Position numbers and translations under genes: made by a program. DNA of 64,000 nucleotides, taken from Desulfuromonas sp. CSMB_57 (GTDB lineage: Bacteria > Desulfobacterota > Desulfuromonadia > Desulfuromonadales > Syntrophotaleaceae). The stretch spans positions 186,001 to 250,000 of the forward strand of contig NZ_JAFCIY020000006.1 of the NCBI RefSeq assembly GCF_020194955.2. Reading direction: 5' to 3'. Position 1 is the stretch's first letter. Every line of letters starts with the position of its first letter. Shown here in pieces: positions 1 through 7,417 of this stretch. Below the pieces are notes generated by a model. That model saw only the letters and a program-made list of their open reading frames with translations. It searched no databases and was not told the DNA's origin.

Positions 1-790
1 TGCGATTCAAGCGTACCAGCAGACGCACCAGTTGCTGCCTGAATACACTCTCCTCGGGGTTGTTGCGAATGCCCATCCGGAAAACTTCGACGGCTTGGTT
101 CGGCGCCCCCTGCTGCAGGTGAAGATTGCCCAACTCGACATAACCGGCCACCATCTCGGGGTGCAGCCGGATCATCTCCTGGTAGGCCTCCTTGGCCAGC
201 ACGGTCAAGCCGATGCGATGATACAGCCGGCCCAAGGCCAGTCGGCCGGTCACGGACTCGGGCTGTTGCTGCAACAGGCGTTTCAACACCTCGGTGGCCG
301 CCGCGGCGTCGTCATTGCGCAGGTGGGCGACACTCAGTTCCAAATAGACCTGTTCCTGGGAGGGGTCCAATTCCAGAGCGCGTTGCAGCTTTTCAATGGC
401 TTGCGGGTATTTTCCCTGATTAAAAAAGATATTGCCGAGAAAAAGATGTCCCTCCAGATAATCCGGCTGCTGTACCAGAGCCTCCTCCGCTGACCGGACC
501 GCCCTCCGTTCGTCATCCTGCACCAGATATAATTCGGCCAGACCCAGACGCAGGTATGCGGAACGGGGATCGGCCGCAACCGCCGCTTCCAGGGCCTTGG
601 CCGCGGCAGGAAAATTGCCTTCAAGGGCCAGCAGCCGAGCGACGGAAAAATGCAGCAGGGCCGCTTCCTGGTTGCCGGACCGCTGGCTGCGGACCAAGGG
701 CCGGGAAGCGGCCGTGGCAGAGTTGACAGGGGTGGCACATCCGGGCAAACAGAGCAACACCGCGGAACAGAGGACAAGTCTGGTAAGCAT
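1..790 (-). CDS. TPR-repeat lipoprotein, C-terminus beyond the left edge
   Basis: This minus-strand reading frame opens at an ATG at 788-790 and stays open to base 1, so about 263 residues are visible and the stop lies outside. The first 18 residues are a short positive N-terminus, a hydrophobic core and a lipobox ending LPGC, so it is probably a lipoprotein anchored through that Cys. From about residue 40 the chain is tandem 34-residue helical repeats of TPR type (for example RLGLAELYLVQDDERRA and VAGYVELGNLHLQQGAPNQA). TPR lipoproteins scaffold envelope complexes; the partner cannot be told from here. It is divergent from the kinase gene at 1026. The TPR call is firm, the role unknown. Confidence 0.8.
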   Translation of the reverse strand, partial: MLTRLVLCSAVLLCLPGCATPVNSATAASRPLVRSQRSGNQEAALLHFSVARLLALEGNFPAAAKALEAAVAADPRSAYLRLGLAELYLVQDDERRAVRSAEEALVQQPDYLEGHLFLGNIFFNQGKYPQAIEKLQRALELDPSQEQVYLELSVAHLRNDDAAAATEVLKRLLQQQPESVTGRLALGRLYHRIGLTVLAKEAYQEMIRLHPEMVAGYVELGNLHLQQGAPNQAVEVFRMGIRNNPEESVFRQQLVRLLVRLNR

Positions 791-1025
791 CAAAAGCCCC
801 CATCGGGCAAGGGAGGAAAACCGGAGGCAGTGACTTTTGGAAAATGCCTTGGCTGCAGACCCGGCAGCATGGCTGTCCATCGCACCGGACCGTTGGTTGA
901 TTGTGAAGTTAACATACCATACCTGGAGCGTCAATGTCCTTGCCGGACACAAAAAGCTTTCCCATCCCCCCCGGTCATGTGCTAAAGTCTAGTGCAATAT
1001 CGACTATTTACAATCAGGAGTCGGA

Positions 1026-2606
1026 ATGGACCCGCAGACCTTGCATCGCGCCATGCTGCTGCCACGCACCTATCCCGGCGAACCGGGACCGGTCCGGTTT
1101 CGGGAAACGCATGTTTCCCGTCTCTACTTTGTCGGCGATCTGGTTTACAAGGTAAAAAAACCCGTCGATTTCGGATTTCTCAATTTCACCAGCCTGGATC
1201 GCCGCAAATTCTACTGTCATGAAGAAGTGCGTCTCAACCGGCGTTTCAGCCCCGGCGTTTATCTTGACGTGGTCGAGATCCGTTTGAACGGCAGGCGCAT
1301 CTGCGTGGGCGGTTCGGGCCGCATCATCGATTATGCGGTACGCATGAAACGGCTGCCCGAGGCGGCCATGCTGTCCTATCTGCTGGAACGTCAGGACCCG
1401 TCTCTGCCGGAACGCATGACCAGGCTGGCCGGCCATCTGGCCGCCCTGCACGCCGGCCTGGAGCCCCATCGCGAACCATCGGGGTCGTCCCACCTGGATG
1501 TAGTCAACCACAACTGGGAGGAGAATTTCACCCAGACAGAGCCGTTTATCGGGCGCACCCTTACCGCCGCAACTCACTCCCGGCTGTCGGCCCATATCCG
1601 GGAGTTCCTCGCCCGGCAGGCGAATCTCATCCTCAACCGTGAGCAACAGGGCTGGGTTCGGGACGGCCACGGGGACCTGCATTGCGAGCATATCTGCTTT
1701 CTCGATCCGGACATCGTCATCTACGATTGCATCGAGTTCAATCGACGCTTCCGGATCGCGGACGTTCTCGCCGATCTGGCCTTTTTGCTCATGGACCTGG
1801 AATATCGGGGCCGTCCCGACCTGGCCGACCTGGTCCGACGGAACTATCTCGGCGTCGAGGCGCAACAGGATGCCGACATCCGTTCTCTGCTGCGATTTTA
1901 CCAGATCTACCGGGCCTACGTGCGCGGCAAGGTGGAGTCTTTTCTGTTCGCCGACCCCAATGCCGGCGAACCCGCCCGCCAGGTCGCCGCGGCACGTGCC
2001 CGGCGCTATTTCCAGTTGGCGCTGGGCTACCTCTGTCCGGCGTCCCTGATCATGACCTGCGGCCTGATGGGCAGCGGCAAGACCACCCTCGCCCGCCACC
2101 TGGCAGGCGCTCTGGCGGCGCCGCTGTTGCGCTCGGATCAGCTACGCAAGGAGCGTTTTGCCGTTGCCGCCGGGCAGGGGCGTGACGATGCCTTCAACCG
2201 CGGTCTCTACCAGCCGGATATTACCCGCCGCACCTACCAGGAACTGCTGGAAAGGGCCGGCGCCGTGCTGGCGGAAGGACGCACGGTGGTCATCGACGCG
2301 TCCTTCGCCCGTCGCCAGGAACGCGACGCCTTCCGCCAGGCCGCCCGGGAAGCCGGCATCCCGACATGGCTGCTGTTCATGGATTGTGACCGGGATACCG
2401 CCCTGCAGCGCCTGGCGCAGCGTCAGCAGACAGGCCAGGATCTGTCCGATGGCCGCCCGGCCTTGTATGATGCCCAGGCCGCCTGTTTCGAAACTCCTGC
2501 CGAGGGTCCCGGAGTCCTGCACCTCGATGCCGGGAGACCGGTCGAGATCCTTGCCGAGGAGGTTCTGGAAGCCATGTTGGCGGCAAGGTCAGGGGCCGCC
2601 GAATGA
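1026..2606 (+). CDS. Bifunctional aminoglycoside-phosphotransferase-like / P-loop ATPase protein
   Basis: A 526-residue two-domain protein. The N-terminal half has the phosphotransferase fold signature: HGDLHCEH near residue 214 (catalytic Asp), followed by a metal-binding stretch IYDCIEF and IADVLADLAFLLMDLE. The C-terminal half is a small-molecule kinase-like P-loop domain, with GLMGSGKTT near residue 346 and later Arg-rich lid segments (SFARRQERDAFR). This fusion is a known conserved family (COG2187 plus COG0645) with no established substrate; antibiotic resistance should not be assumed. The start follows an AGGAG five bases before the ATG. It precedes the STAS/RsbW pair by 100 bp, so co-regulation is possible but unproven. 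Confidence 0.88.
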   Translation: MDPQTLHRAMLLPRTYPGEPGPVRFRETHVSRLYFVGDLVYKVKKPVDFGFLNFTSLDRRKFYCHEEVRLNRRFSPGVYLDVVEIRLNGRRICVGGSGRIIDYAVRMKRLPEAAMLSYLLERQDPSLPERMTRLAGHLAALHAGLEPHREPSGSSHLDVVNHNWEENFTQTEPFIGRTLTAATHSRLSAHIREFLARQANLILNREQQGWVRDGHGDLHCEHICFLDPDIVIYDCIEFNRRFRIADVLADLAFLLMDLEYRGRPDLADLVRRNYLGVEAQQDADIRSLLRFYQIYRAYVRGKVESFLFADPNAGEPARQVAAARARRYFQLALGYLCPASLIMTCGLMGSGKTTLARHLAGALAAPLLRSDQLRKERFAVAAGQGRDDAFNRGLYQPDITRRTYQELLERAGAVLAEGRTVVIDASFARRQERDAFRQAAREAGIPTWLLFMDCDRDTALQRLAQRQQTGQDLSDGRPALYDAQAACFETPAEGPGVLHLDAGRPVEILAEEVLEAMLAARSGAAE

Positions 2607-2668
2607 TGGTTCGGCACCCATTATCCGCCATGGCATGCTATGCTTTGCAGAGCCCGACCAAAAAAGTC

Positions 2669-2678
2669 ATGACGTCAT
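2669..2678. promoter_or_regulatory. Palindrome upstream of the STAS gene
   Basis: ATGACGTCAT is a perfect 10-bp palindrome, overlapped by GTCATGAC at 2666-2673 and followed by a further TCAT-containing half at 2681-2688. It lies about 30 bp before the STAS start, where an operator would sit. No regulator can be named. Confidence 0.3.
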
Positions 2679-2706
2679 TTCATGTCATCGCAACAAGGGG
2701 TCATAA

Positions 2707-3048
2707 ATGAATCTGCAAATTGAAAATCTCGGTGATATTGTCGTTATCGGTCTTCGGGAAGAACGCCTGGATGCCCATAACAGCACGGACTTGAAAAGCC
2801 AGATGCTCAACCTGCTGGAAACCGGCCATACGCACCTGGTCGTAGATCTTCAGGATGTGCGCTTCGTGGACTCATCGGGGCTGGGCGCCCTGGTATCAGG
2901 ATTCAAAAATGCCACCGCCCGCAATGGCGCCCTGAAACTATCCAGCCTGCAGCCCCAGGTTCAATCCATGTTCGAACTGACCCGACTGCATCGGGTGTTT
3001 GAGATTTTCCCCAATATCGACCTGGCCGCGGCAAGTTTTCAGGGCTGA
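2707..3048 (+). CDS. STAS-domain anti-sigma factor antagonist
   Basis: A 113-residue single STAS domain of the SpoIIAA/RsbV type. The diagnostic loop VDSSGLGAL is at residues 54-62; the conserved serine (S56 or S57) is the residue phosphorylated by the partner kinase in this family. In the family, the unphosphorylated form binds the anti-sigma kinase and frees the sigma factor. The next gene, 17 bp downstream, encodes just such a kinase, giving a classical partner-switching pair. An AGGGG ribosome-binding site precedes the ATG. No sigma factor or PP2C phosphatase gene is adjacent, so the output target is not known. Confidence 0.9.
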   Translation: MNLQIENLGDIVVIGLREERLDAHNSTDLKSQMLNLLETGHTHLVVDLQDVRFVDSSGLGALVSGFKNATARNGALKLSSLQPQVQSMFELTRLHRVFEIFPNIDLAAASFQG

Positions 3049-3065
3049 AGGCCACCGGGGGCATC

Positions 3066-3488
3066 ATGGAGGAGCGCATCGAACTCGACATCCGGGTTCC
3101 CAATTCCACCTGTTACCTGGGAATGATCGGCCATATCGGCGAAGCCATGGCCCGTACCTTGCGGGATTACCATGGCGATCGGGAGGAACTGGCCTACCAC
3201 CTGAACCTGGTGCTCACCGAAGCCACCGCCAACGCCATGAAGCACGGCCGGAGTCAGATCCCGGAAACGCCCCTGCGCATCACCATCACTGTCGCCGGCA
3301 ACTGCCTCGTCATCAGGGTTTTTGATCAGGGGCGCGGCTTCGATTTTGCCGCCCTGCCCTGCCAGGACGAGCACAATCTGCCGGAACATGGCCGGGGTCT
3401 GTTCATTATCCGGACCCTCATGGACCGGGTCTGTTACCGGAAATCCAACGGCGGCCACGTGCTGGAAATGGAAAAAAAGCTGGACTGA
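3066..3488 (+). CDS. RsbW-type anti-sigma regulatory factor (Ser/Thr kinase, HATPase_c_2)
   Basis: 140 residues with the GHKL ATPase motifs of anti-sigma kinases: N box LTEATANAMKHG (about 50-61), G1 box DQGRGFD (about 87-93) and G2 box HGRGLFII (about 108-115). In this family the protein holds a sigma factor or another effector and phosphorylates its STAS antagonist. It sits immediately after that STAS gene with a GGGGG ribosome-binding site, so the two are surely one operon. It converges on lgt with only 39 bp between stops. Confidence 0.9.
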   Translation: MEERIELDIRVPNSTCYLGMIGHIGEAMARTLRDYHGDREELAYHLNLVLTEATANAMKHGRSQIPETPLRITITVAGNCLVIRVFDQGRGFDFAALPCQDEHNLPEHGRGLFIIRTLMDRVCYRKSNGGHVLEMEKKLD

Positions 3489-3527
3489 TTTCCGCCCTGC
3501 CAGACCATGGCGGCGCGTCCCCCACCG

Positions 3528-4313
3528 TCACGACTGCGACTTGCGCCGCGCCAGAAATCCCAGACCACCCAAACCGAATGCAATCATGGGCAGCGACAGC
3601 CATTGGCCCATGGTCCAACCCGCCGCCAGCAAACCGAGATGGGCATCGGGTTCCCGGAAAAATTCCATGGCCCAGCGGAACACTCCGTAAAGCAGAAAAA
3701 AGGTGAAAAATGCCGTTCCCGTTCGCGCCTGCCGGCGATGCAACAGCCAGAGCACCGCAAACAGCAGCACCCCTTCCAGGCCGGCCTGGTACAACTGGCT
3801 GGGATGGCGCGGCAAAGGACCGCCATCGCGAAACACCATGCCCCAGGGCATGGTGGTGGTGCGCCCCCACAACTCCCCGTTGATGAAATTTCCCACCCGG
3901 CCCAACCCCAGACCCACCGGCGCGGCCGTCACCAGCAGATCGCCGATAGCCAAGGGGTTTTGCCGGTAGCGCCAGCAGAAATAGCAGGCGCCGGCGATGA
4001 CCCCGAGCAAGCCGCCGTGAAAGCTCATGCCCCCCTGCCAGACCGCCAGAAGTTCCAAGGGATGACGCAGGTAATAGGCCAGATCGTAGAATAAAACATA
4101 TCCGAGACGGCCGCCGAGCACCACCCCCAGAACGGCGTAGAACATGAGGTCGGAAAGGGCGTCCTTGCTCAAGTCAATGCGCCGCCAACGTGCCAGATGG
4201 CGGATAATGAAGTAGCCGGCAGCGAAACCCGCCAGATACATGACACCGTACCAGCGAATCGCCAAGGGGCCGATTTGAATGATGACGGGATTGATTTCAG
4301 GATGAACCAGCAT
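3528..4313 (-). CDS. lgt: Prolipoprotein diacylglyceryl transferase
   Basis: Inner-membrane enzyme that transfers diacylglycerol from phosphatidylglycerol to the lipobox cysteine of prolipoproteins, the first step of lipoprotein maturation. 261 residues, about seven hydrophobic segments, with the family signature GRVGNFINGELWGR near residues 138-151, the conserved GGMSFHGGLLG segment near 94-104 holding the essential His, and HPSQLYQAGLEG. Length is normal. Two likely lipoproteins (the TPR protein and the Wza-like exporter) lie in this window as potential substrates. It follows the pseudouridine synthase gene by 81 bp on the same strand. Confidence 0.97.
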   Translation of the reverse strand: MLVHPEINPVIIQIGPLAIRWYGVMYLAGFAAGYFIIRHLARWRRIDLSKDALSDLMFYAVLGVVLGGRLGYVLFYDLAYYLRHPLELLAVWQGGMSFHGGLLGVIAGACYFCWRYRQNPLAIGDLLVTAAPVGLGLGRVGNFINGELWGRTTTMPWGMVFRDGGPLPRHPSQLYQAGLEGVLLFAVLWLLHRRQARTGTAFFTFFLLYGVFRWAMEFFREPDAHLGLLAAGWTMGQWLSLPMIAFGLGGLGFLARRKSQS

Positions 4314-4394
4314 GAATCCTCTCTTCTTCGTTTCGCATGTTCGGGAATAGCAGAATACCTGACCACCAACACCGGCCCCGGAAATCCGGCCGCA

Positions 4395-5342
4395 TCACAT
4401 CCCCAATTCAATCGGCAACGGACCGCCATTGCAGGGATACCTCCTCAGCAACCGTTCCAGGTCTTCCGGCAGGGGCGCGGTCAGCGTCAAGACCCGTTGG
4501 GTCACGGGATGGCGCAGCTGCATTTGCCAGGCATGCAGCATCTGCCGCGGGACGGGTGCATCCCGCCAGGATGACGGCCCACCGTAGCGAGCATCGCCGA
4601 GGAGGGGGTGGCCGGCTTCGGAGAAATGTAACCGAATCTGATGGGAACGACCAGTCGGAATTTCGACAGCCACCAGATCCGCATCGCCCCATGACGCCAG
4701 GACCCGATAGCGGGTAATGGCCAACTTGCCGCCCCGTGCCACGGAGGTCATAAGATTGCTGCTGTGTTTGCGGGCTATGGTCGAGCGAAATTCACCGACC
4801 GGTTCCGCCAGACCACCCCGGACCATGGCCAGATAACGCTTGGTCACCTGTCCTTCGGCGAACTGCCGCGTCAGGGGACCATGGGCCTTGGGATGGATGG
4901 AAAAAACCAGCAGGCCGGAGGTGTCACGATCCAGGCGCTGAACCATGCCGAGGCCGGGCTTGTCCAATGGCCGGTTGGGATTGGACAGATAATTCAACAG
5001 CGCTTCGTAAAGGGTCCCCTTGTAGCGTGCCGGTGTCGGCTGGGTGGCCACCCCGGCAGGTTTGTTGATGGCAATGAGGTAACCGTCCCGAAACAGCACC
5101 AGGGACTCATCCAGGACAAAAGGCTCGCCGCCGTCATCGAGAAAGACCTCGATAGCCGACCCGGCATTCAATACCTGCCCGCAGCGACGCTGGCGGCGGC
5201 CATCGAGGTGCACGCCGCCAATATCGATGATGCGACGAATCTGACCCCGGGAAAAGCCGTTCATGGCTCCGGCCAAAAACCGGTCCAGGCGCTCGCCATG
5301 GTTCTGCGGATCAACAGTCAGGCGAAAAACGTTTTGTTTCAT
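4395..5342 (-). CDS. RluA-family pseudouridine synthase
   Basis: Isomerises specific uridines in rRNA or tRNA to pseudouridine. From the ATG at 5342 the product is 315 residues: an S4 RNA-binding domain (about 17-50) followed by the catalytic domain with NKPAGVATQP (93-102) and QRLDRDTSGLLVFS (135-148), in which D138 matches the catalytic aspartate. An in-frame extension upstream to 5468 exists but lacks family similarity and has no good ribosome-binding site, so I chose the internal ATG. Which of the RluA/RluC/RluD targets it modifies cannot be settled by eye. Confidence 0.92.
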   Translation of the reverse strand: MKQNVFRLTVDPQNHGERLDRFLAGAMNGFSRGQIRRIIDIGGVHLDGRRQRRCGQVLNAGSAIEVFLDDGGEPFVLDESLVLFRDGYLIAINKPAGVATQPTPARYKGTLYEALLNYLSNPNRPLDKPGLGMVQRLDRDTSGLLVFSIHPKAHGPLTRQFAEGQVTKRYLAMVRGGLAEPVGEFRSTIARKHSSNLMTSVARGGKLAITRYRVLASWGDADLVAVEIPTGRSHQIRLHFSEAGHPLLGDARYGGPSSWRDAPVPRQMLHAWQMQLRHPVTQRVLTLTAPLPEDLERLLRRYPCNGGPLPIELGM

Positions 5343-5461
5343 CTCAGGATTTTGCTTTCCCCGCGCCCACCCGCAGGAAACTGCCGCTGCAGATGAAAAA
5401 GCTATGTGCCACGGTTCGATTGTCTCGGCAGGTGAGCACCATAAAAAAAGATGACGACAAT

Positions 5462-5489
5462 TTGACAACCGCCGATTCCTTGTTAGTAT
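5462..5489 (+). promoter_or_regulatory. Sigma70-like promoter for the 5.5 kb structured region
   Basis: TTGACA at 5462-5467 is separated by 16 bp from TAGTAT at 5484-5489, putting a start near 5496. It points into a region with no protein-coding gene on the plus strand, so its product would be an untranslated RNA. Confidence 0.5.
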
Positions 5490-5495
5490 ACCAAC

Positions 5496-5755
5496 ACGCA
5501 GGGCGCTACAGCCCGCGACGAATCTGGGATGACCGGCATACTTTCAAAAAGCTGACCAACACACCTTCAAGGAGCACCTGATCCTGGCCGTGGTGTGCCA
5601 GCCCACCGCGCAGTGGGACGCCTGAAATGGCCGTCAGGGCTCGAAAGCTATGGCGACCGGTCGCCTTTTGCGGTAAAGCCGGCATCCCGGAGCCATTCAG
5701 GTATCGGCAGACCTGACACACCAAGGGCCTCGTTCCGCCGGAACGAGGCCCTTGG
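5496..5755 (+). ncRNA. Candidate structured non-coding RNA
   Basis: No conserved protein fits either strand of this 260-bp gap. The sequence is dense in complementary segments. GGGATG-a-CCGGC (5526-5537) matches 5678-5688; CACACC (5560-5565) matches GGTGTG (5592-5597); CCCAC (5602-5606) matches GTGGG (5613-5617); CCTGAA-a-TGGC (5621-5631) matches GCCATTCAGG (5692-5701); a 14-bp palindrome lies at 5652-5665; CAGGT/ACCTG at 5698-5715. The 5526/5688 and 5621/5701 pairings cross, so they form either a pseudoknot or two exclusive folds. A promoter precedes it and a 16-bp hairpin ends it. It does not read as tmRNA, SRP RNA, RNase P or a GEMM riboswitch. A 6S-like RNA is possible from the ~185-nt closing distance, but unproven. 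Confidence 0.45.
5721..5755. terminator. Strong 16-bp hairpin between the thioesterase gene and the candidate RNA
   Basis: Arms CCAAGGGCCTCGTTCC and GGAACGAGGCCCTTGG pair perfectly around a GCC loop. It lies 22 bp past the thioesterase stop on the minus strand and at the end of the candidate plus-strand RNA. Neither side has a proper T run, so it may be a bidirectional stop or an RNA 3' stabiliser. Confidence 0.6.
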
Positions 5756-5777
5756 ACGTTTCAAGTTGTTATCAACG

Positions 5778-6164
5778 TCATGCTTCCAGGATATGTCTGG
5801 CCAGGACAAAGCAGGTGAAGGTTCCTTCGAACACCGTCTTCTCTCCGTCCATGACGCGGCAGTGCACTTGCCGCTTTTTTCCGGCCGTCTCGACCATTTC
5901 GGCCCGGGCCTCCAGTTCCGCCCCGACCCGCACCGGCGCCAAAAACCGAACCTCGGCCCCGCCGAGAACCACATGGGGATCATTGACCGCCAGCATGGCC
6001 GCGAAATCGGCAAGTCCGAAGGTAAACCCGCCATGAACCAGGCCCTTTTCGTCGGCCGCCATTTCCGGGCGGGTCAGCAGGCGCGCTACGGCCCGTCCTT
6101 CCGCCAACGTCACGCTACGTCCGACCCATTCCGGGGAAATCGCCAAATGCGTGTTGACATCCAT
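5778..6164 (-). CDS. Hotdog-fold thioesterase (PaaI-like)
   Basis: 128 residues with the hotdog thioesterase pattern: GLVHGGFTFGLADFAAMLAV (about 41-60) is the central helix with the catalytic-site loop, followed by the beta-sheet segment ARFLAPVRVG-like (EVRFLAPVRVGAELEARAEM). These enzymes hydrolyse acyl-CoA or acyl-carrier thioesters; the substrate cannot be told. The ATG lies 3 bp after the ihfB stop, with GGAG inside the end of ihfB, so the genes are translationally close and co-transcribed. Confidence 0.8.
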   Translation of the reverse strand: MDVNTHLAISPEWVGRSVTLAEGRAVARLLTRPEMAADEKGLVHGGFTFGLADFAAMLAVNDPHVVLGGAEVRFLAPVRVGAELEARAEMVETAGKKRQVHCRVMDGEKTVFEGTFTCFVLARHILEA

Positions 6165-6167
6165 GGG

Positions 6168-6449
6168 CTACTCCAGGTCAACGCGTTCGCGAAGTTCTTT
6201 TCCGGTTTTGAAGAATGCGGTTTTTTTGACGGGAATGGAAACCACTTCCCCGGTTTTTGGGTTGCGGGCCTCGCGGGCATCCCGCACCCTTACGGTAAAG
6301 GACCCGAACCCGCGGATTTCGACCCGCTCGCCCTCCACCAGGGCATCACGAATGCTGTCCAGCAGGGTATTGACCACCATTTCCGATTCGCGCTTGCTGA
6401 GCAGACCGTTCTCAACAGAAAGCTTTTCGATCAATTCACTTTTGGTCAT
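6168..6449 (-). CDS. ihfB: Integration host factor beta-type subunit (HU/IHF family)
   Basis: 93-residue DNA-bending protein. The HU/IHF signature runs from GFGSFTVRVRDAREARNP to the KKTAFFKTGKELRERV tail, with the Arg-Asn-Pro-Lys beta arm (about 61-65) that intercalates into the minor groove. Start chosen at ATG 6449, which has GGAGGGG about nine bases upstream; a GTG nine bases earlier sits too close to that site. Placement after rpsA and sppA agrees with the usual rpsA-ihfB linkage and favours the beta-subunit name over HU. Confidence 0.9.
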   Translation of the reverse strand: MTKSELIEKLSVENGLLSKRESEMVVNTLLDSIRDALVEGERVEIRGFGSFTVRVRDAREARNPKTGEVVSIPVKKTAFFKTGKELRERVDLE

Positions 6450-6472
6450 GCAGCACACCCCTCCGAAATAAA

Positions 6473-7357
6473 TTATTCAGACCACAAAAATTGGGCTCCC
6501 CCAACTGCCTCGGATCCCAGGCCCCGGCGCAGATTGTGCAGGGTTTCACTCACCAGATAATCCACCAACCGCGCCTTTTTTTTGGGAGGGTAAACCAATT
6601 TCGGTTCACCTTTGATACCGGCCAGTTGGCCGGCCACAGTGGCGGCATCGTAAAGGCTTCCCAGTTCATCGACCAGACCAACGGTGACGGCCTGCCGGCC
6701 GGTAAAGATGCGCCCGTCAGCCAGCACCTTGACCTTGGCCGGCGCCATCTGCCGAGCTTCGGCCACTGCATCGACAAACTGCTCATACACATCGTCGATG
6801 ACGCCCTGCAGGATCCTGCGATCGGAGTCGCTCATGCCACGCAGCGGCGAACCGATGTCCTTGTGTTCCCCGCTTTTGACAACCTGACTTTTGACGCCGA
6901 CCTTCCGAAACAGTTCCTCGATGTTGGTCACTTCCATGATCACACCGATACTGCCGGTGATGGTGCCGGGATTGGCCAGAATCCGCGCCGCCGGCAGACT
7001 CACATAGTACCCCCCGGAAGCCGCCACGGAACCCATGGAAACCACCACCGGTTTAACCTTGGCAACCCGGGCGATCTGATCGTGAATCTCCTGAGAAGGC
7101 GCCACCCCGCCGCCGGGTGAATCCACCCGCAGGACAATGGCTTTGATGGAATTGTCGTCCCGAAAGGCCACCAACTGTTCGTTGATTTCCTGGGAGGAGG
7201 TCAAAACCCCGGTGATCTCGACGACACCGACCTTCTCTCCCATGGAAAACCGCGCCCCACCCCCGGAACAACGGCCGAGCAGGGCGGCAAAAACCACAAA
7301 CAAAATAAAGATGGCCCCGAACGTCACCAGGGCCATCAGAAAAGGTCTCTTCTTCAT
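6473..7357 (-). CDS. sppA: Signal peptide peptidase SppA (S49 family)
   Basis: Membrane serine protease that degrades cleaved signal peptides. From ATG 7357 the product is 294 residues with an N-terminal membrane anchor (about 5-30), DSPGGGV, the nucleophile loop MGSVAASGGYYVS, and GEHKDIGSP, which carries the Lys of the Ser-Lys dyad in the short (36K) class. This is the half-length bacterial type, not the double-length E. coli form. The upstream in-frame extension to 7408 is not family-like. It follows rpsA by 60 bp on the same strand. Confidence 0.94.
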   Translation of the reverse strand: MKKRPFLMALVTFGAIFILFVVFAALLGRCSGGGARFSMGEKVGVVEITGVLTSSQEINEQLVAFRDDNSIKAIVLRVDSPGGGVAPSQEIHDQIARVAKVKPVVVSMGSVAASGGYYVSLPAARILANPGTITGSIGVIMEVTNIEELFRKVGVKSQVVKSGEHKDIGSPLRGMSDSDRRILQGVIDDVYEQFVDAVAEARQMAPAKVKVLADGRIFTGRQAVTVGLVDELGSLYDAATVAGQLAGIKGEPKLVYPPKKKARLVDYLVSETLHNLRRGLGSEAVGGAQFLWSE

Positions 7358-7417
7358 GAGTATCGCTAGCAGACAGGGGGACCGGAACGCGACTCCGGTC
7401 CCCGTCACGCAATGGGA

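Noticed and set aside
1026-2606. Antibiotic-resistance phosphotransferase
   Set aside because: The aminoglycoside phosphotransferase fold is shared by many kinases; the fused P-loop domain and conserved family argue for a housekeeping role.
5590-5690. c-di-GMP (GEMM) riboswitch
   Set aside because: GTGGGACGC resembles part of the motif, but the conserved tetraloop receptor and second helix are not there, and no plus-strand gene follows.
5595-6560. A 321-codon plus-strand frame spanning the candidate RNA, thioesterase and ihfB
   Set aside because: It opposes two real genes and shows no family motif; it does not explain the paired segments at 5.5-5.7 kb.
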